Shown here: piece by piece, positions 45,087-53,858 of the stretch
Layout of the letters: each line of letters opens with the position of its first letter
Numbering within the stretch: the first letter of the stretch is position 1
NCBI GenBank assembly: GCA_030681645.1
Contig: JAUXRX010000005.1
Span: forward strand, 124,001 to 188,000
Reading direction: 5' to 3'
DNA: 64,000 nt
Source of the DNA: Archangium sp.
GTDB lineage: Bacteria; Myxococcota; Myxococcia; Myxococcales; Myxococcaceae
Made by a program: the position numbers and the translations under genes
The notes under the pieces: model-generated
Seen by the model: only the letters and a program-made list of their open reading frames with translations
Told to the model about the DNA's origin: nothing
The model's database searches: none

Positions 45087-47180
45087 CTACGGCGCCCGGA
45101 AGGACACCAACATCATCAACCCGCGGCCCGGCCCGTTGATCGACGAGCCATGCGCCCGCCACGCGGTGTCGAGCAGGTTCTCGAGCACCATCGTCAGCAA
45201 CACCGGCGCGAACCGCACCGACGCGCGCGCATCGACCACCGCGTACCCGGGCGTGCCCCCCAGCGGAATGCGCGCGTCCGAGAGATCCGCCAGCGCCAGC
45301 CGCGTCTGCGGCCCCGCCCAGCGAACGGCCGTCGCCAGCACCAGGCCCACCTCGTGACGCCAGGTGAACTCCACCGTGCCGTTGGCCGGCGGAATGCGGC
45401 TGAGCGGAACGCGCGAAGGGCCCTGCCCCCAGGTGTACGCCGCCGTCGCGCGCGCGCCGAAGCCGAGCGGCAGCCTGAGGCGCGCCGAGCCCTCCACGCC
45501 CCGCACCTCTGAGAGCCCCGGCGCGTTCTGCAACTGGTAGCGGAACCACGCCGAGCTGCACTGCGGGGTCGAGCCCGGGCACTCGCTCAGGTCGCGCGGC
45601 TGCTTCACCATCGCGTCGTCGAGCCACGTCTGGAACGCCCAGGCCTCGAGCGACAACCAGTCGACCCGCAGGCGCGCGCCCAGCTCGACGCTGGTTCCGC
45701 GCTCGGGCCGAAGGTCGGGGTTCTCGAACTGGAAGCCCGGGCCCGTCTGCTGGCGCGAGGTGAGGTCGTCGAGGTTGGGCGCACGGAACGAGCGGTCGAC
45801 GTTCGCCAGCAGCGTCAGCGGCCCCACGGCGCGCCATTCCACCCCGAGGTGTCCGGCCAACGGCACCCACGCGCCCCGCACGGGCACGGTGCCCGAGGCG
45901 TCGTCCCCCGGGGCGTTCGACGCCGCCACGCCGAGGCGCCCGCCGCCCCGCAGCGTCACGCGCGCGCCCAGCCCCAGCGCCGCGTCGACGAAGGCGCCGC
46001 CGGTGAGCGAGGTGCTCCCCGCGAGGTACTGGCCGCGGGTGAGTTCGCGGGTGACGGCGATGTCGGTGAACGACACGAAGCTGCGTGAGTCCACCAGGTC
46101 GACGTACGCGTCGGCGCCGCCGCTGAGCTCGAGCGAGATTCCCGCGGCCGGCGCGAAGGTTCGCGACCTCAACGCCAGCGACGCGCCCAGCGTGTCCACG
46201 GTGTCGCGCCCGGTGGTGAGCACGAAGGACGCGGGCCGCGCGCCCTCGCGCACCTCGTGCTGGCGCTGCCACGAGAGCGTCACCCGTGCTGACTCCACGT
46301 CGGTGAAGTGACCCTTCCACGCGGCGAACGTGAGCGTGCGGAACTGCTCGGTGTACGTGAGGCACTCGTCGCTGCGCGCGAACGCGGGCGGACATTGATC
46401 GGTGCGCGGCGCGTCGAACTGCCGGTACGCGTTGGTGGCCAGGGTGAGCTCGTGCGCGCCAGAGGGCCTCCAGCTGACCCGGCCGTCGGCGGTGAACTCG
46501 TTGAAGCCGGTGCCCAGCTGGGTGCGCCCGTCGGGGGCGAAGCGGGGCACGTCGCTCTTCACCGGCCCCGCTCCGCTCTCGAGCAGGCCCACGCGCCGCA
46601 GGCCGGCCCCACCCACGAAGCCGACGGGGCCAATCCAGCCCTGGACCGCGACCCGGCCTCCCGCTTCGGAGTCGGCCGAGGTCGCCTTGAGGGTGAGCGA
46701 GGGCGCGAAGTGCGCCTTGCCGTCTCCCGTGGGCGCTTCGATGGGCAGGGTCGCGATCGCCCCTCCGAGCGCGTCGCTGCCGAAGCGCGTGGAGCTGCCG
46801 CCGCGCAGCACCTCGATCGACTCGATGCTCGCTGCGTCGAGAGTGAAGAAGTACTGGTTGGGGCCCTGGCGCCAGGTGCTGGTGTTGAGGCGGATGCCGT
46901 CGAAGAGCAGCACCGTCTGCTGGCCGGTGAGCCCGCGCAGGTAGACCGAGGCCTGGCCGTGGGCGGTCTGCTGAATGAAGGCTCCCGGCTCGTAGCGGAG
47001 CGCGTCGGGCGCGCTGCGGGGGAGGCGGCGCTCGAAGTCTCCCTGGCGCACCACGCTCGAGGCGCGCCCGTCGTCGATGCCGGCGCGCTCGTCGGAGACG
47101 GTGGTCTCGAATGGCGCGACTCCGGCGTCCTGCGCCAGCGCGCGGAGTGCGAGAAGCGAGGTGAGACCGAGGAACCGCAC
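45087..47180 (-). CDS. TonB-dependent outer-membrane receptor
   Basis: A 697-residue receptor. The signal peptide (FLGLTSLLALRALAQ) starts at GTG 47180; the region upstream is repeat sequence. The plug domain (about 35-170) shows ASVYLRGLTGQQTVLLFDGI and ESIEVLRGGSSTRFGSDAL, and the rest is a 22-strand barrel with FRAPNLDDLTSRQQTGPGFQ, typical of TonB receptors for metal chelates, cobalamin or carbohydrates. The C-terminus is LMMLVSFRAP. The N-terminal TonB box is probably FETTVSDE. The substrate cannot be judged; no riboswitch or Fur-like box was recognised upstream. Confidence 0.92.
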   Translation of the reverse strand: MRFLGLTSLLALRALAQDAGVAPFETTVSDERAGIDDGRASSVVRQGDFERRLPRSAPDALRYEPGAFIQQTAHGQASVYLRGLTGQQTVLLFDGIRLNTSTWRQGPNQYFFTLDAASIESIEVLRGGSSTRFGSDALGGAIATLPIEAPTGDGKAHFAPSLTLKATSADSEAGGRVAVQGWIGPVGFVGGAGLRRVGLLESGAGPVKSDVPRFAPDGRTQLGTGFNEFTADGRVSWRPSGAHELTLATNAYRQFDAPRTDQCPPAFARSDECLTYTEQFRTLTFAAWKGHFTDVESARVTLSWQRQHEVREGARPASFVLTTGRDTVDTLGASLALRSRTFAPAAGISLELSGGADAYVDLVDSRSFVSFTDIAVTRELTRGQYLAGSTSLTGGAFVDAALGLGARVTLRGGGRLGVAASNAPGDDASGTVPVRGAWVPLAGHLGVEWRAVGPLTLLANVDRSFRAPNLDDLTSRQQTGPGFQFENPDLRPERGTSVELGARLRVDWLSLEAWAFQTWLDDAMVKQPRDLSECPGSTPQCSSAWFRYQLQNAPGLSEVRGVEGSARLRLPLGFGARATAAYTWGQGPSRVPLSRIPPANGTVEFTWRHEVGLVLATAVRWAGPQTRLALADLSDARIPLGGTPGYAVVDARASVRFAPVLLTMVLENLLDTAWRAHGSSINGPGRGLMMLVSFRAP

Positions 47181-47194
47181 CGGCGCGATAAGTA

Positions 47195-47277
47195 TCCTGT
47201 CTCCCTCTCCCTGCGCAGCGGGGAGAGAGGCGGGGTGAGGGGCCGATGGTCCGAAGCGCCCCTCACCCAACCCGTCT
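47195..47277. repeat. Family-2 dispersed repeats, facing copies
   Basis: The gap holds CTCCCTCTCCC, a GGGGAGAGAGG hairpin partner and GGGGTGAGGGG. It is followed at about 47259 by a facing copy, GCCCCTCACCCAACCC. These match the CCTCACCCAACCCTCTCCC unit at 43682 in inverse orientation. Confidence 0.7.
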
Positions 47278-47724
47278 TCAGCGCGGCCCTCGCGCTCCCG
47301 AGACGCGGCCGCTCCTCCAGGCGCCCCGCAACAACACCACGCTGCTCACGCCCAGCGAGATCGCCGCAGAGAGCCGCGGCCAGTGGCGGCTGAGCGGCAA
47401 CGAGACCCACCACGACATCGCCGCGATCCCCGCGAGGATCCCCGCCGCCAGCGCGGCCGGAATCGCCACGTTGCCCACGGTGCCGACCGGCTCGAGCCGC
47501 ATCACGTCGCGGGCCGACTCGTCGCGTGTTGCGCGCAGCTGAGCAGCTCGCTCAGCCGCCTTCGCCGTCCAGGTCTCGAGGCTGCTCAGCTCCGAGCGCA
47601 GCGCCTCGATCGCCGCCAGGTCCTCCGGGAGCGGTGCCGACGCGTTCATCGACGGCAGCGACTCGCGCAGGCTCCTCACCCTGCCCTGCGCTGCTTCGAG
47701 GCGTGTTCGCAGCTCCCGACTCAC
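47278..47724 (-). CDS. Small coiled-coil membrane protein
   Basis: A 148-residue product. Residues 1-70 form a coiled coil (LRTRLEAAQGRVRSLRESL, LEEL-like heptads), followed by two membrane helices (VAIPAALAAGILAGIAAMSW and LSAAISLGVSSVVLLRGAW). Start GTG 47724. It overlaps the upstream gene by 173 bases in a different frame. Because both proteins have the same layout (coiled coil, then two helices), the pair could be one gene split by a frameshift, or tandem paralogues. Function unknown. Confidence 0.6.
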   Translation of the reverse strand: MSRELRTRLEAAQGRVRSLRESLPSMNASAPLPEDLAAIEALRSELSSLETWTAKAAERAAQLRATRDESARDVMRLEPVGTVGNVAIPAALAAGILAGIAAMSWWVSLPLSRHWPRLSAAISLGVSSVVLLRGAWRSGRVSGARGPR

Positions 47725-48142
47725 GCCACGAGCCTGCCACCATCAGGGCCACGAAGGCGATCGGCAGCCCCAGCACCAGCGCGAGCACCAGCCCGGGGCT
47801 GCGAATGAACGTGTACGCCGCCACCAGGCTGCCCACGTAGACGACGAAGGCGGCCGAGCGGAAGAACCAGGTCAACGGCGTGGCCACCCGCGGCGGGAGC
47901 CTGAAGCCGGGGGCCTTGAGCTGCGCCGTCAGCCGTTGCAGCTCGGCGTCGAGCGAGACCGTCTCGTCGCTGAGAGCGCGGAGCGTTCGGTTGAGCTCGT
48001 CACGGCGGGTCTGCAGGTCGGCGAGCTCCTGTGCAGACAGCGCGTGCCGCTGCACCCCGATCGCGCCGGCCTGGTCCTCGAGCGCCTGCGCTTCCGCCTC
48101 GGCAGCGTCGACGGCCTCTTGCAGCGCCTCTTCGTCGGTCAC
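47552..48142 (-). CDS. Coiled-coil membrane protein coupled to fmt
   Basis: A 196-residue frame. GTG 48142 overlaps the fmt stop (GTGA). The first 80 residues are a coiled coil (EALQEAVDAAEAEAQALEDQ), and residues 85-138 hold two membrane helices (WFFRSAAFVVYVGSLVAAYT, LVLALVLGLPIAFVALMVAG). The last 55 residues are Gly/Ala/Arg-rich and look like a shadow frame over the downstream gene. A natural stop TGA exists one frame away at the GTGA of 47724. A one-base indel near the end of the gene would explain this, so the C-terminal part is doubtful. Confidence 0.6.
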   Translation of the reverse strand: MTDEEALQEAVDAAEAEAQALEDQAGAIGVQRHALSAQELADLQTRRDELNRTLRALSDETVSLDAELQRLTAQLKAPGFRLPPRVATPLTWFFRSAAFVVYVGSLVAAYTFIRSPGLVLALVLGLPIAFVALMVAGSWRESGAANTPRSSAGQGEEPARVAAVDERVGTAPGGPGGDRGAALGAEQPRDLDGEGG

Positions 48143-49062
48143 GAGAAGGGCGCGCTCCCCACGGCGACCTTCCGGCCGGCGAGGAACTCCTGCGCCGTCA
48201 TCGCCCGCTTCCCCTCGGGCTGGAGCAAGAGCAGCTTGAGCGAGCCCTCGGCGCACGCCACCTCGACGCCGTCAGCCGAGGCCGAGAGCACCGTGCCGGG
48301 CGCGCCCTTCCCTTCGCTCGCGAGCGCCTTCGCCACCTTGAGCAGCCCGCCGTCGAAGGTGCAGAACGCGCCGGGCCACGGGGTGAAGGCGCGCAGCCGG
48401 CGCTCGAGCTCGCGCGCGCTCTTCGACCAGTCGAGGCGGCCGTCTTCCTTCTTGATCATCGGCGCCATCACCACGCCCTCGCCAGGCTGGGGCACGGCCT
48501 CGACCTCCCCGGCCACCCAGCGCGCGAGCGAGCGGCGCAGCACCACCCCGCCGAGGTCCGACAGCTTGTCGTGCAGCGTGGCCGAGGTGTCGCCGGGGCC
48601 GATGGGCAGCTCGGCGCGATCGATGACGCCGCCGGTGTCCATGCCCGCGTCCATCTGCATCAGGCACACGCCGGTCTTCTCGTCGCCCGCGGCGATGGCC
48701 CACTGAATCGGCGCGGCGCCGCGAAAGCGCGGGAGCAGCGAGGCGTGCACGTTGACGCAGCCGCGGCGCGGCGCATCGAGCACGTCCTGGGGGAGAATCT
48801 TCCCGTACGCCGTCACCACCGCCACGTCGGCGTTCAGCGCGCGCAGCTCGTCGGCGAAGTTCGTGCCCTTGATCTTGAGCGGCTGCAGCACCGGAATGCC
48901 GCGCGCCACGGCCAGCTCCTTCACGGGGGAGAAGCTCACCTCCTGCCCACGGCCGCGCGGCTTGTCGGGTTGGGTGACGACCGCGACGACCTCACCGAGC
49001 GAGAGACAGGCCTCGAGTGACTTCACCGCGAAGGCGGGCGTGCCCATGAAGACGATGCGCAT
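48139..49062 (-). CDS. fmt: Methionyl-tRNA formyltransferase
   Basis: A 307-residue enzyme that formylates initiator Met-tRNA using 10-formyltetrahydrofolate. The N-terminal Rossmann domain begins RIVFMGTPAFAVKSLEA. The folate-binding and catalytic stretch is NVHASLLPRFRGAAPIQWA with the conserved Asn-His, and LMQMDAGMDTGGV follows. The C-terminal tRNA-binding barrel is present (about 205-307). ATG 49062 is preferred; GTG 49068 adds two residues. No deformylase gene is beside it; instead repeat copy d lies just upstream. Confidence 0.95.
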   Translation of the reverse strand: MRIVFMGTPAFAVKSLEACLSLGEVVAVVTQPDKPRGRGQEVSFSPVKELAVARGIPVLQPLKIKGTNFADELRALNADVAVVTAYGKILPQDVLDAPRRGCVNVHASLLPRFRGAAPIQWAIAAGDEKTGVCLMQMDAGMDTGGVIDRAELPIGPGDTSATLHDKLSDLGGVVLRRSLARWVAGEVEAVPQPGEGVVMAPMIKKEDGRLDWSKSARELERRLRAFTPWPGAFCTFDGGLLKVAKALASEGKGAPGTVLSASADGVEVACAEGSLKLLLLQPEGKRAMTAQEFLAGRKVAVGSAPFS

Positions 49063-49081
49063 GGGCACGCTGTATCAAGAG

Positions 49082-49108
49082 CCCCTCGACTCCGCTCGGG
49101 GTGAACGG
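49082..49108 (+). repeat. Dispersed intergenic repeat family 1, copy d
   Basis: The copy reads CCCCTCGACTCCGCTCGGGG then TGAACGG, identical over 27 bases to copy e at 58887. It lies between the fmt start and the stop of the next minus-strand gene. Confidence 0.88.
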
Positions 49109-49121
49109 AGAAGGGCGAGGG

Positions 49122-50843
49122 TCACTGCCAGATGACGGGGCGATCCGGCCGCTCCATGAACTCGGCGGCGCGCTCTTCCTTGGACAGGTGGCGGTTGTCG
49201 CTCTTGAGGCCGGCGCTCTCCATTCGCTGCTTCATCAGGTTCACCGCGGCCTCCACGTCCTTCAAGATGGCCTTGCTGAACTCGCCGAGCTTCGCGAGGT
49301 CGGCCTCGAGCTCGGGCTTGTTCGCGGGCGCGGGCGTCGCCGCCAGCTTCTCGCGGATGCTCTTGGCGGCCTTCTCGAAGGGGTCGGAGGACGCGGTGTC
49401 CCACTCGGCCTCGAGGTGCAGCCCGCGGCCCACGCGACCGGTCTCGTCGTCGATGTCGGTGGGCGCTTCCTTGCGCGCCGCCGGGTCGTAGACCGAGTAG
49501 CGATCGGCCGAGATGATGAAGCCGTCCGTGTTCGAGGGCAGGTACTGGCCGTGCTTGCTCAGCAGCGCGCCGGCCTCGGTGAGGAACTTCTCCTGGGCGG
49601 CGAGCTTGTCGTCGTACTTCTGCAGCGCCGGGGGAATGGGCTTGTTGGCGGCCTTGAGCGCGTCCATCTCGGTCTTCAGCGCGGTGCGCTTGGCCTGCAC
49701 GTCGCTCACGTTCTCGAACTGCATGTGCGAGCGCTGGCGCTTCTGCAGCACCACGCTCTTGGCGTCGAGCCTGAGATTTTTATCCACAGGCAGCGTGCCC
49801 TTGTCCTGGGCGGTCTTGTAGAGAATGGCCGCGACCTCGAGCGTCCCACCGGCGGGGTCCTTGCCGTTGCGGAGGAGGTCCTGGGCCTTCGCCTCGTCCA
49901 CGCCGCTGTAGCTGCCGTCGAAGCGCTTCTCGAACTTGTGCACCGCCGAGTTGCCGTCGGCGTCGACCGCGCGGCCTTCCTTGCCCTGGATCAGCACGCG
50001 GGTGGCGGCGAAGGGCGGCTTGTCGTCGAAGCGAACGCGCGCGCGCACCGAGGCGCCGGCCCTGGCCAGGGCGCCCGAGGCGTCGTCGAAGTAGGTCTCG
50101 CGGAACATCTCGTCCTTGTTCTGGAACGAGACGGTGCCGTCGGGCTTGGTGGTCTGCTCGAGGTGCATGGGCATGGTGAACTTCTCCACCAGCTCCATCG
50201 CCGCCGGGTCGTCCCACTTCGGCTTGTGCATCTTCTCGAAGGTGGCGATCGCGCCGGTGTCCTTGAAGATCTTGTTGGCGCCGTTGCCCATCTTGAAGTC
50301 GGCCCACGCCTCCTGCTCGGTGCGGTTGCGGTCCCACCCCATGTCGATGGGCTTGGCGAGGATGTCCGGGCCGATCACCGGCGTCGGCACCAGCTTCGCC
50401 TCGCTCTTCACGCCCACGCCGGTGAGCTTCACCGTCGACTCGGCGGTCAGCTTGCTGGCGTAGTTGCCTTCGACCTTGTCCAGCGAGAGCGCCTTGCTCA
50501 CGTTGCTGTTGGGCGAGAGGTTGAGCGAGAGGCCCTTGTCGTCGCTGACCGCGAGGTCGTCGACCACGTTGCAGAAGTCTTCGAAGGTGATGCCGAACTT
50601 CCTGGGGAAGTCGGCCGTCTTCGCCTTGGTGCTGGCGTGCTCGGTCATGAACGCCTTCCACTCGGCCGCGGTGGACAGCTTGACCGTCGAGGTGCCCTTC
50701 TTGAGCAGCACGCTGTTGTTCGCCGCCACCAGCTTCTCGGACGCCTGCTTCAAGTACGTCCCGGCCTTGCCCTTGTCGTCGAAGAGCTGCGCGGTGACGT
50801 CGCCTGCGAGGAACTGCCGGCCGCGTTGAATTTTGACGGTCAT
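49122..50843 (-). CDS. Large hypothetical protein with CYTH-like segment
   Basis: A 573-residue protein without signal peptide or membrane helix. Residues about 205-330 have a CYTH (triphosphate tunnel enzyme)-like layout: ELVEKFTMPMHLEQ may be the ExExK strand, RETYFDDASGALARAGASVR the YFDT..L...G..LR strand, and HKFEKRFDGSY a later one. The flanking regions (1-200 and 350-573) are helical, Lys/Asp/Ala-rich and unrecognised. The CYTH reading is from memory and moderate at best; the Glu/Lys spacing is not exact. It could bind polyphosphate or nucleotide triphosphate. The start ATG 50843 is clear (MTVKIQRGRQFL). Confidence 0.7.
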   Translation of the reverse strand: MTVKIQRGRQFLAGDVTAQLFDDKGKAGTYLKQASEKLVAANNSVLLKKGTSTVKLSTAAEWKAFMTEHASTKAKTADFPRKFGITFEDFCNVVDDLAVSDDKGLSLNLSPNSNVSKALSLDKVEGNYASKLTAESTVKLTGVGVKSEAKLVPTPVIGPDILAKPIDMGWDRNRTEQEAWADFKMGNGANKIFKDTGAIATFEKMHKPKWDDPAAMELVEKFTMPMHLEQTTKPDGTVSFQNKDEMFRETYFDDASGALARAGASVRARVRFDDKPPFAATRVLIQGKEGRAVDADGNSAVHKFEKRFDGSYSGVDEAKAQDLLRNGKDPAGGTLEVAAILYKTAQDKGTLPVDKNLRLDAKSVVLQKRQRSHMQFENVSDVQAKRTALKTEMDALKAANKPIPPALQKYDDKLAAQEKFLTEAGALLSKHGQYLPSNTDGFIISADRYSVYDPAARKEAPTDIDDETGRVGRGLHLEAEWDTASSDPFEKAAKSIREKLAATPAPANKPELEADLAKLGEFSKAILKDVEAAVNLMKQRMESAGLKSDNRHLSKEERAAEFMERPDRPVIWQ

Positions 50844-51078
50844 GAGGAATCCCCTGGGCTGCGTGGAACGAGGTGGGCGAAGTTAGCGGATCAACACCGT
50901 GACTTCGTCTTCTGTGAACCTCAGTGTCGGCCGGGCGACGACAGAGTTGCCTGTTTCCCTACACGACTTCTGATGACTGCCATCAACCCTGCAGAATTCC
51001 TCAAGTGTCGTTGACCGGGTGGAGGTGCGGGTCTACGAAGCCCCCACTTCCCGCCTCACCACGTCAAAGGGGTTCGCA
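50844..51078. other. Divergent promoter gap between the CYTH-like and HEAT genes
   Basis: The 235 bases between two divergent genes have lower GC toward 50940-51010 and must carry both promoters. No box fits a sigma-70 or sigma-54 consensus clearly enough to name. An AAAGGGG ribosome site precedes ATG 51079. Confidence 0.4.
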
Positions 51079-52665
51079 ATGCGTCGAATCGTCGTCGGTG
51101 GATTGATGTCGTTGGCCCTCGTGCTGTCGGCCTGCAAGAGCGATCCGGCGCTGCCCGAAACCTGGGAGAAGCGGATCGCCGGGACCAAGAGCACGAAGGA
51201 GAAGCTCAAGGCGGTCGAGGATCTGCGCAGCAGCAAATACATGAGCGCGGCGATGGTGCCGATGCTCGAAAAGCGCCTGGCTGACGAGAAGAAGCCCGAG
51301 GTGAAGGCGGTGATCGCGCGCGTGCTCGGCGAGGCTGGGCAGCCTTCGTCGGTCGACGCGCTGGTCGAGGCCATCGAGCCTGCCGCGACCGACAGCGACG
51401 CGAAGACGATGAACAAGGAGATCGCCCACTCGCTGGGACACATCGGCGACCCGAAGGGCGCGCCGGCGCTGATCAAGCTGCTCAAGACGAAGGACAACTA
51501 CACCGTCATCGCCGCCATCGACGCGCTGGGCGACATGAAGGCGAAGGAGTCGTTCGACGCGCTCTACTTCATCGGTACCGACGACGCGATCGAGCCCTTC
51601 ATCACCAAGAAGGCCATCATCGCGCTGGGCAACATGGGCGACCCGCGCGCAGCGCCGGGCCTGGTGCGCGCGATGTTCAAGGAGCGCAAGGGCATCAGCT
51701 TCTACGGCGAGGCCTCGTTCGCGCTCTACCAGCTGGGCAAGCCCGCCGCCGACCTGCTCGTGCCGGTGGTCGACGGGAAGGACAAGGAGCTGCTCGACTG
51801 GGCCAGCAAGAACAACGTGAAGGACGTCGCGCTGCTCGCCAAGGGCGTGCAGGTGCTGGGCGATCTCCACGACCGCCGCGCCGAGAAGGCCATCGTCGGG
51901 TACCTCAACTACAAGAGCGACTTCGACGACATCAAGCTCATCATGCGCATGCGCGCCGCCGACGCGCTGGGCCGCATGCGCAGCAAGGAAGGTGTCAAGC
52001 CGCTCGCCGCCCTCCTCGACGAAGAGGAGCCCAACGCCCGCAAGGAATACGTCTGGTCGCTCGCCCGCATCGGCGGCAAGGAAGCGGTCGCCAAGCTGGT
52101 GGAGACCTCGGGCAAGGGCTCGTGGGGCGCGCGCGAGGAGTCGATGCGCGGCGTGGCCATGCTCGGTGAGGACCCGTCGGTGTTCGACAAGTTCGCCGCG
52201 GCCGAGCAGAAGCTGTTCGAGGCCGAGTGCAAGGACGACCCCGAGTACGAGGAGTGCAAGGACCTCCCCGGCGCGGTGAAGAAGCACCAGGCGAAGATCC
52301 TCACCTACAAGAACCGCGCGACCGCGGCCGCCGAATGCAAGAGCGACGCGAAGTGCTGGGTGAAGCACCTCGACTCGAAGGACGAGGGCACCCGGGAGCG
52401 CGCGGCGTACGAGATCGGCCGCAGCGGCAACGCCGAGCTGATCGAAGAGCTGATGAAGCGCCTGCCCGAGCCCAACCTCGACACCCGCCTCGCCATCATC
52501 CAGGGCGCGGACTGGCTCATCGACGACTCGAAGGACGCCATGGCCACCGCGCGCAAGGGGCTGCCTGCGCTCGAGAAGCAGGTCGCCGACGAGCGGGGCA
52601 AGACCGAGTTCGTGAAGGTGAACGAAGACCTGCGCCGCCTGCTCACGAAGCTCCAGCGGGGCTGA
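51079..52665 (+). CDS. HEAT-repeat lipoprotein
   Basis: A 528-residue lipoprotein. ATG 51079 follows AAAGGGG and opens a signal peptide with lipobox LSAC (Cys near 19). The body is a chain of HEAT/PBS-lyase-like helical pairs (ALVEAIEPAATDSDAKT, IAHSLGHIGDPKGAPALIKL, AADALGRMRSKEGVKPLAAL), about eleven or more, forming a solenoid that binds other proteins. A short Cys-bearing insert lies around residues 385-425 (EAECKDDPEYEECKD). The next gene follows after two bases on the same strand. An adaptor role in the outer membrane or periplasm is likely. Confidence 0.87.
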   Translation: MRRIVVGGLMSLALVLSACKSDPALPETWEKRIAGTKSTKEKLKAVEDLRSSKYMSAAMVPMLEKRLADEKKPEVKAVIARVLGEAGQPSSVDALVEAIEPAATDSDAKTMNKEIAHSLGHIGDPKGAPALIKLLKTKDNYTVIAAIDALGDMKAKESFDALYFIGTDDAIEPFITKKAIIALGNMGDPRAAPGLVRAMFKERKGISFYGEASFALYQLGKPAADLLVPVVDGKDKELLDWASKNNVKDVALLAKGVQVLGDLHDRRAEKAIVGYLNYKSDFDDIKLIMRMRAADALGRMRSKEGVKPLAALLDEEEPNARKEYVWSLARIGGKEAVAKLVETSGKGSWGAREESMRGVAMLGEDPSVFDKFAAAEQKLFEAECKDDPEYEECKDLPGAVKKHQAKILTYKNRATAAAECKSDAKCWVKHLDSKDEGTRERAAYEIGRSGNAELIEELMKRLPEPNLDTRLAIIQGADWLIDDSKDAMATARKGLPALEKQVADERGKTEFVKVNEDLRRLLTKLQRG

Positions 52666-52667
52666 GC

Positions 52668-53357
52668 TTGGTCGGGCTCACGCTGACGCTGCTGCTCCAC
52701 GCCGCGCCTGCCCAGGTGCTGGTGTGGGGTGGCGGCAAGACCCCGGAGGCCGCGCAGGAATCGCTCGCAGGGTGGACGAAGCGCAGCCCCGAATGGGCCG
52801 CGTGGATCGCCCTGAAGGACGGCTATCCGCGCGTGGTCGACAGCAGCACCGTGCCGGGGATGAACCCGGGCTTTCACATCGTGGTGCTGGGCGCGTGCAG
52901 CGACGCTGACGTGGTGAGCCGGATCGACCTGCTCAAGACGCTCGAGCCGTCGGTGTACGTGAAGGCCGTCACCTGGCCTGAAGAGGCCTGCCCGGCGCTG
53001 GGGCCCGCAGACGCTCCGCTCGAGGCGGGTCCAGTCGGCAGGTTGAAGACGCCGGCGGGGGAGCTCACCGTGATCACGCTCTCCTCGGGCAGCGAAGACG
53101 CGTGGAAGACGACGGTCCTCACCCGGTGGCAGCCGAAGGGCGGCGAGGCGGTGGTGAAGACGTTCGATCAGGCGGACTGCGACGGAGGGGCGCCGGCTCC
53201 GCGCGGGGGCGGGCTCGCGTACGAGAGCACGTGCGTGACTGGGCGCTGCACGTCGTGGGGGCACAGCGTGATGCGGTACACGTACGCCGTGAAGGACAAC
53301 GCGGTGGTCGAGGCGGTGAAGGAAGTGAGAGTGATCGATCGCGCGGTGTGTGACTGA
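52668..53357 (+). CDS. Hypothetical exported protein
   Basis: A 229-residue product read from TTG 52668, directly after the HEAT-lipoprotein stop, with GCGGGG upstream. The first 16 residues look like a signal peptide (MVGLTLTLLLHAAPAQ). The mature part has several Cys (GACSDADVV, CPALGPADAP, STCVTGRCTSWG) and a late DNAVVEAVKEVRV segment. It resembles a small disulfide-stabilised periplasmic protein. No ATG or GTG in frame fits better. It is probably an operon partner of the HEAT protein. Confidence 0.65.
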   Translation: MVGLTLTLLLHAAPAQVLVWGGGKTPEAAQESLAGWTKRSPEWAAWIALKDGYPRVVDSSTVPGMNPGFHIVVLGACSDADVVSRIDLLKTLEPSVYVKAVTWPEEACPALGPADAPLEAGPVGRLKTPAGELTVITLSSGSEDAWKTTVLTRWQPKGGEAVVKTFDQADCDGGAPAPRGGGLAYESTCVTGRCTSWGHSVMRYTYAVKDNAVVEAVKEVRVIDRAVCD

Positions 53358-53412
53358 GGTGGCTGTGGTGGTGCGTGGGGCGAGCAGGATCTCGTTCGGT
53401 GCTCGTCGCGCT

Positions 53413-53441
53413 GCTTGCCCCTCAGCTTCGGGCAAGGACCC
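53413..53441 (-). repeat. Dispersed repeat family 3, copy b
   Basis: Reverse complement of 44953-44981 with one mismatch. It lies between the exported protein stop and the small lipoprotein, followed downstream by the perfect inverted repeat at 53493. Confidence 0.8.
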
Positions 53442-53492
53442 TCAGGTGACGCGGTCCAACGGCCAGCGCGCCGAGAGGGCGTCGTTACGTAG

Positions 53493-53528
53493 TCAATGAT
53501 GACGTTGCGAGCGGGACGTCATCATTGA
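53493..53528. other. Perfect 13-bp inverted repeat
   Basis: TCAATGATGACGT at 53493-53505 is repeated in inverse at 53516-53528 with a 10-base loop. It lies between convergent genes. There is no T-run on either side, so a simple intrinsic terminator is doubtful; an operator or an mRNA stability hairpin are alternatives. Its AT-content differs from the surroundings. Confidence 0.7.
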
Positions 53529-53548
53529 ATACGATTCCCGAGGCTCGC

Positions 53549-53836
53549 TCAGATTCCGGCGTCGCCGGAGACCGCCAACCCGCAGCGCTCTTTGCCGGCC
53601 TGGGTGTCGACGAGGCGGCAATCGCAGGTGGGCGCGAGCGCCTCGCAGCGGGCCTCGGTCTCTTCCGTGGCCACGTAGGTGCCGTCGCGGGTCGCCACGT
53701 TCGACAGGCAGTTGGTCTTGTCAGAGGAGTTCGTGGTGCAGTCGCAGAGCTTCTCCGAGAGCAACCGGCACTGAGTCTTGCAGCCGGAGGTGACGAGGAG
53801 CAGCGAGCTGAAGGCGATCAGGACGACGTGGCGCAT
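53549..53836 (-). CDS. Small Cys-rich lipoprotein
   Basis: A 95-residue lipoprotein (signal MRHVVLIAFSSLLLVTSGC, lipid Cys near 19). The short mature part has nine further Cys spaced CRLLSEKLCDCTTN, CLSNV, RCEAL and TCDCRL, which will form disulfides. It lies just downstream of the ureohydrolase on the same strand. The layout recalls other tiny Myxococcota lipoproteins, such as the one at 58493. Function unknown. Confidence 0.75.
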   Translation of the reverse strand: MRHVVLIAFSSLLLVTSGCKTQCRLLSEKLCDCTTNSSDKTNCLSNVATRDGTYVATEETEARCEALAPTCDCRLVDTQAGKERCGLAVSGDAGI

Positions 53837-53858
53837 CGGGCCGCGGACCCTGCCACAG

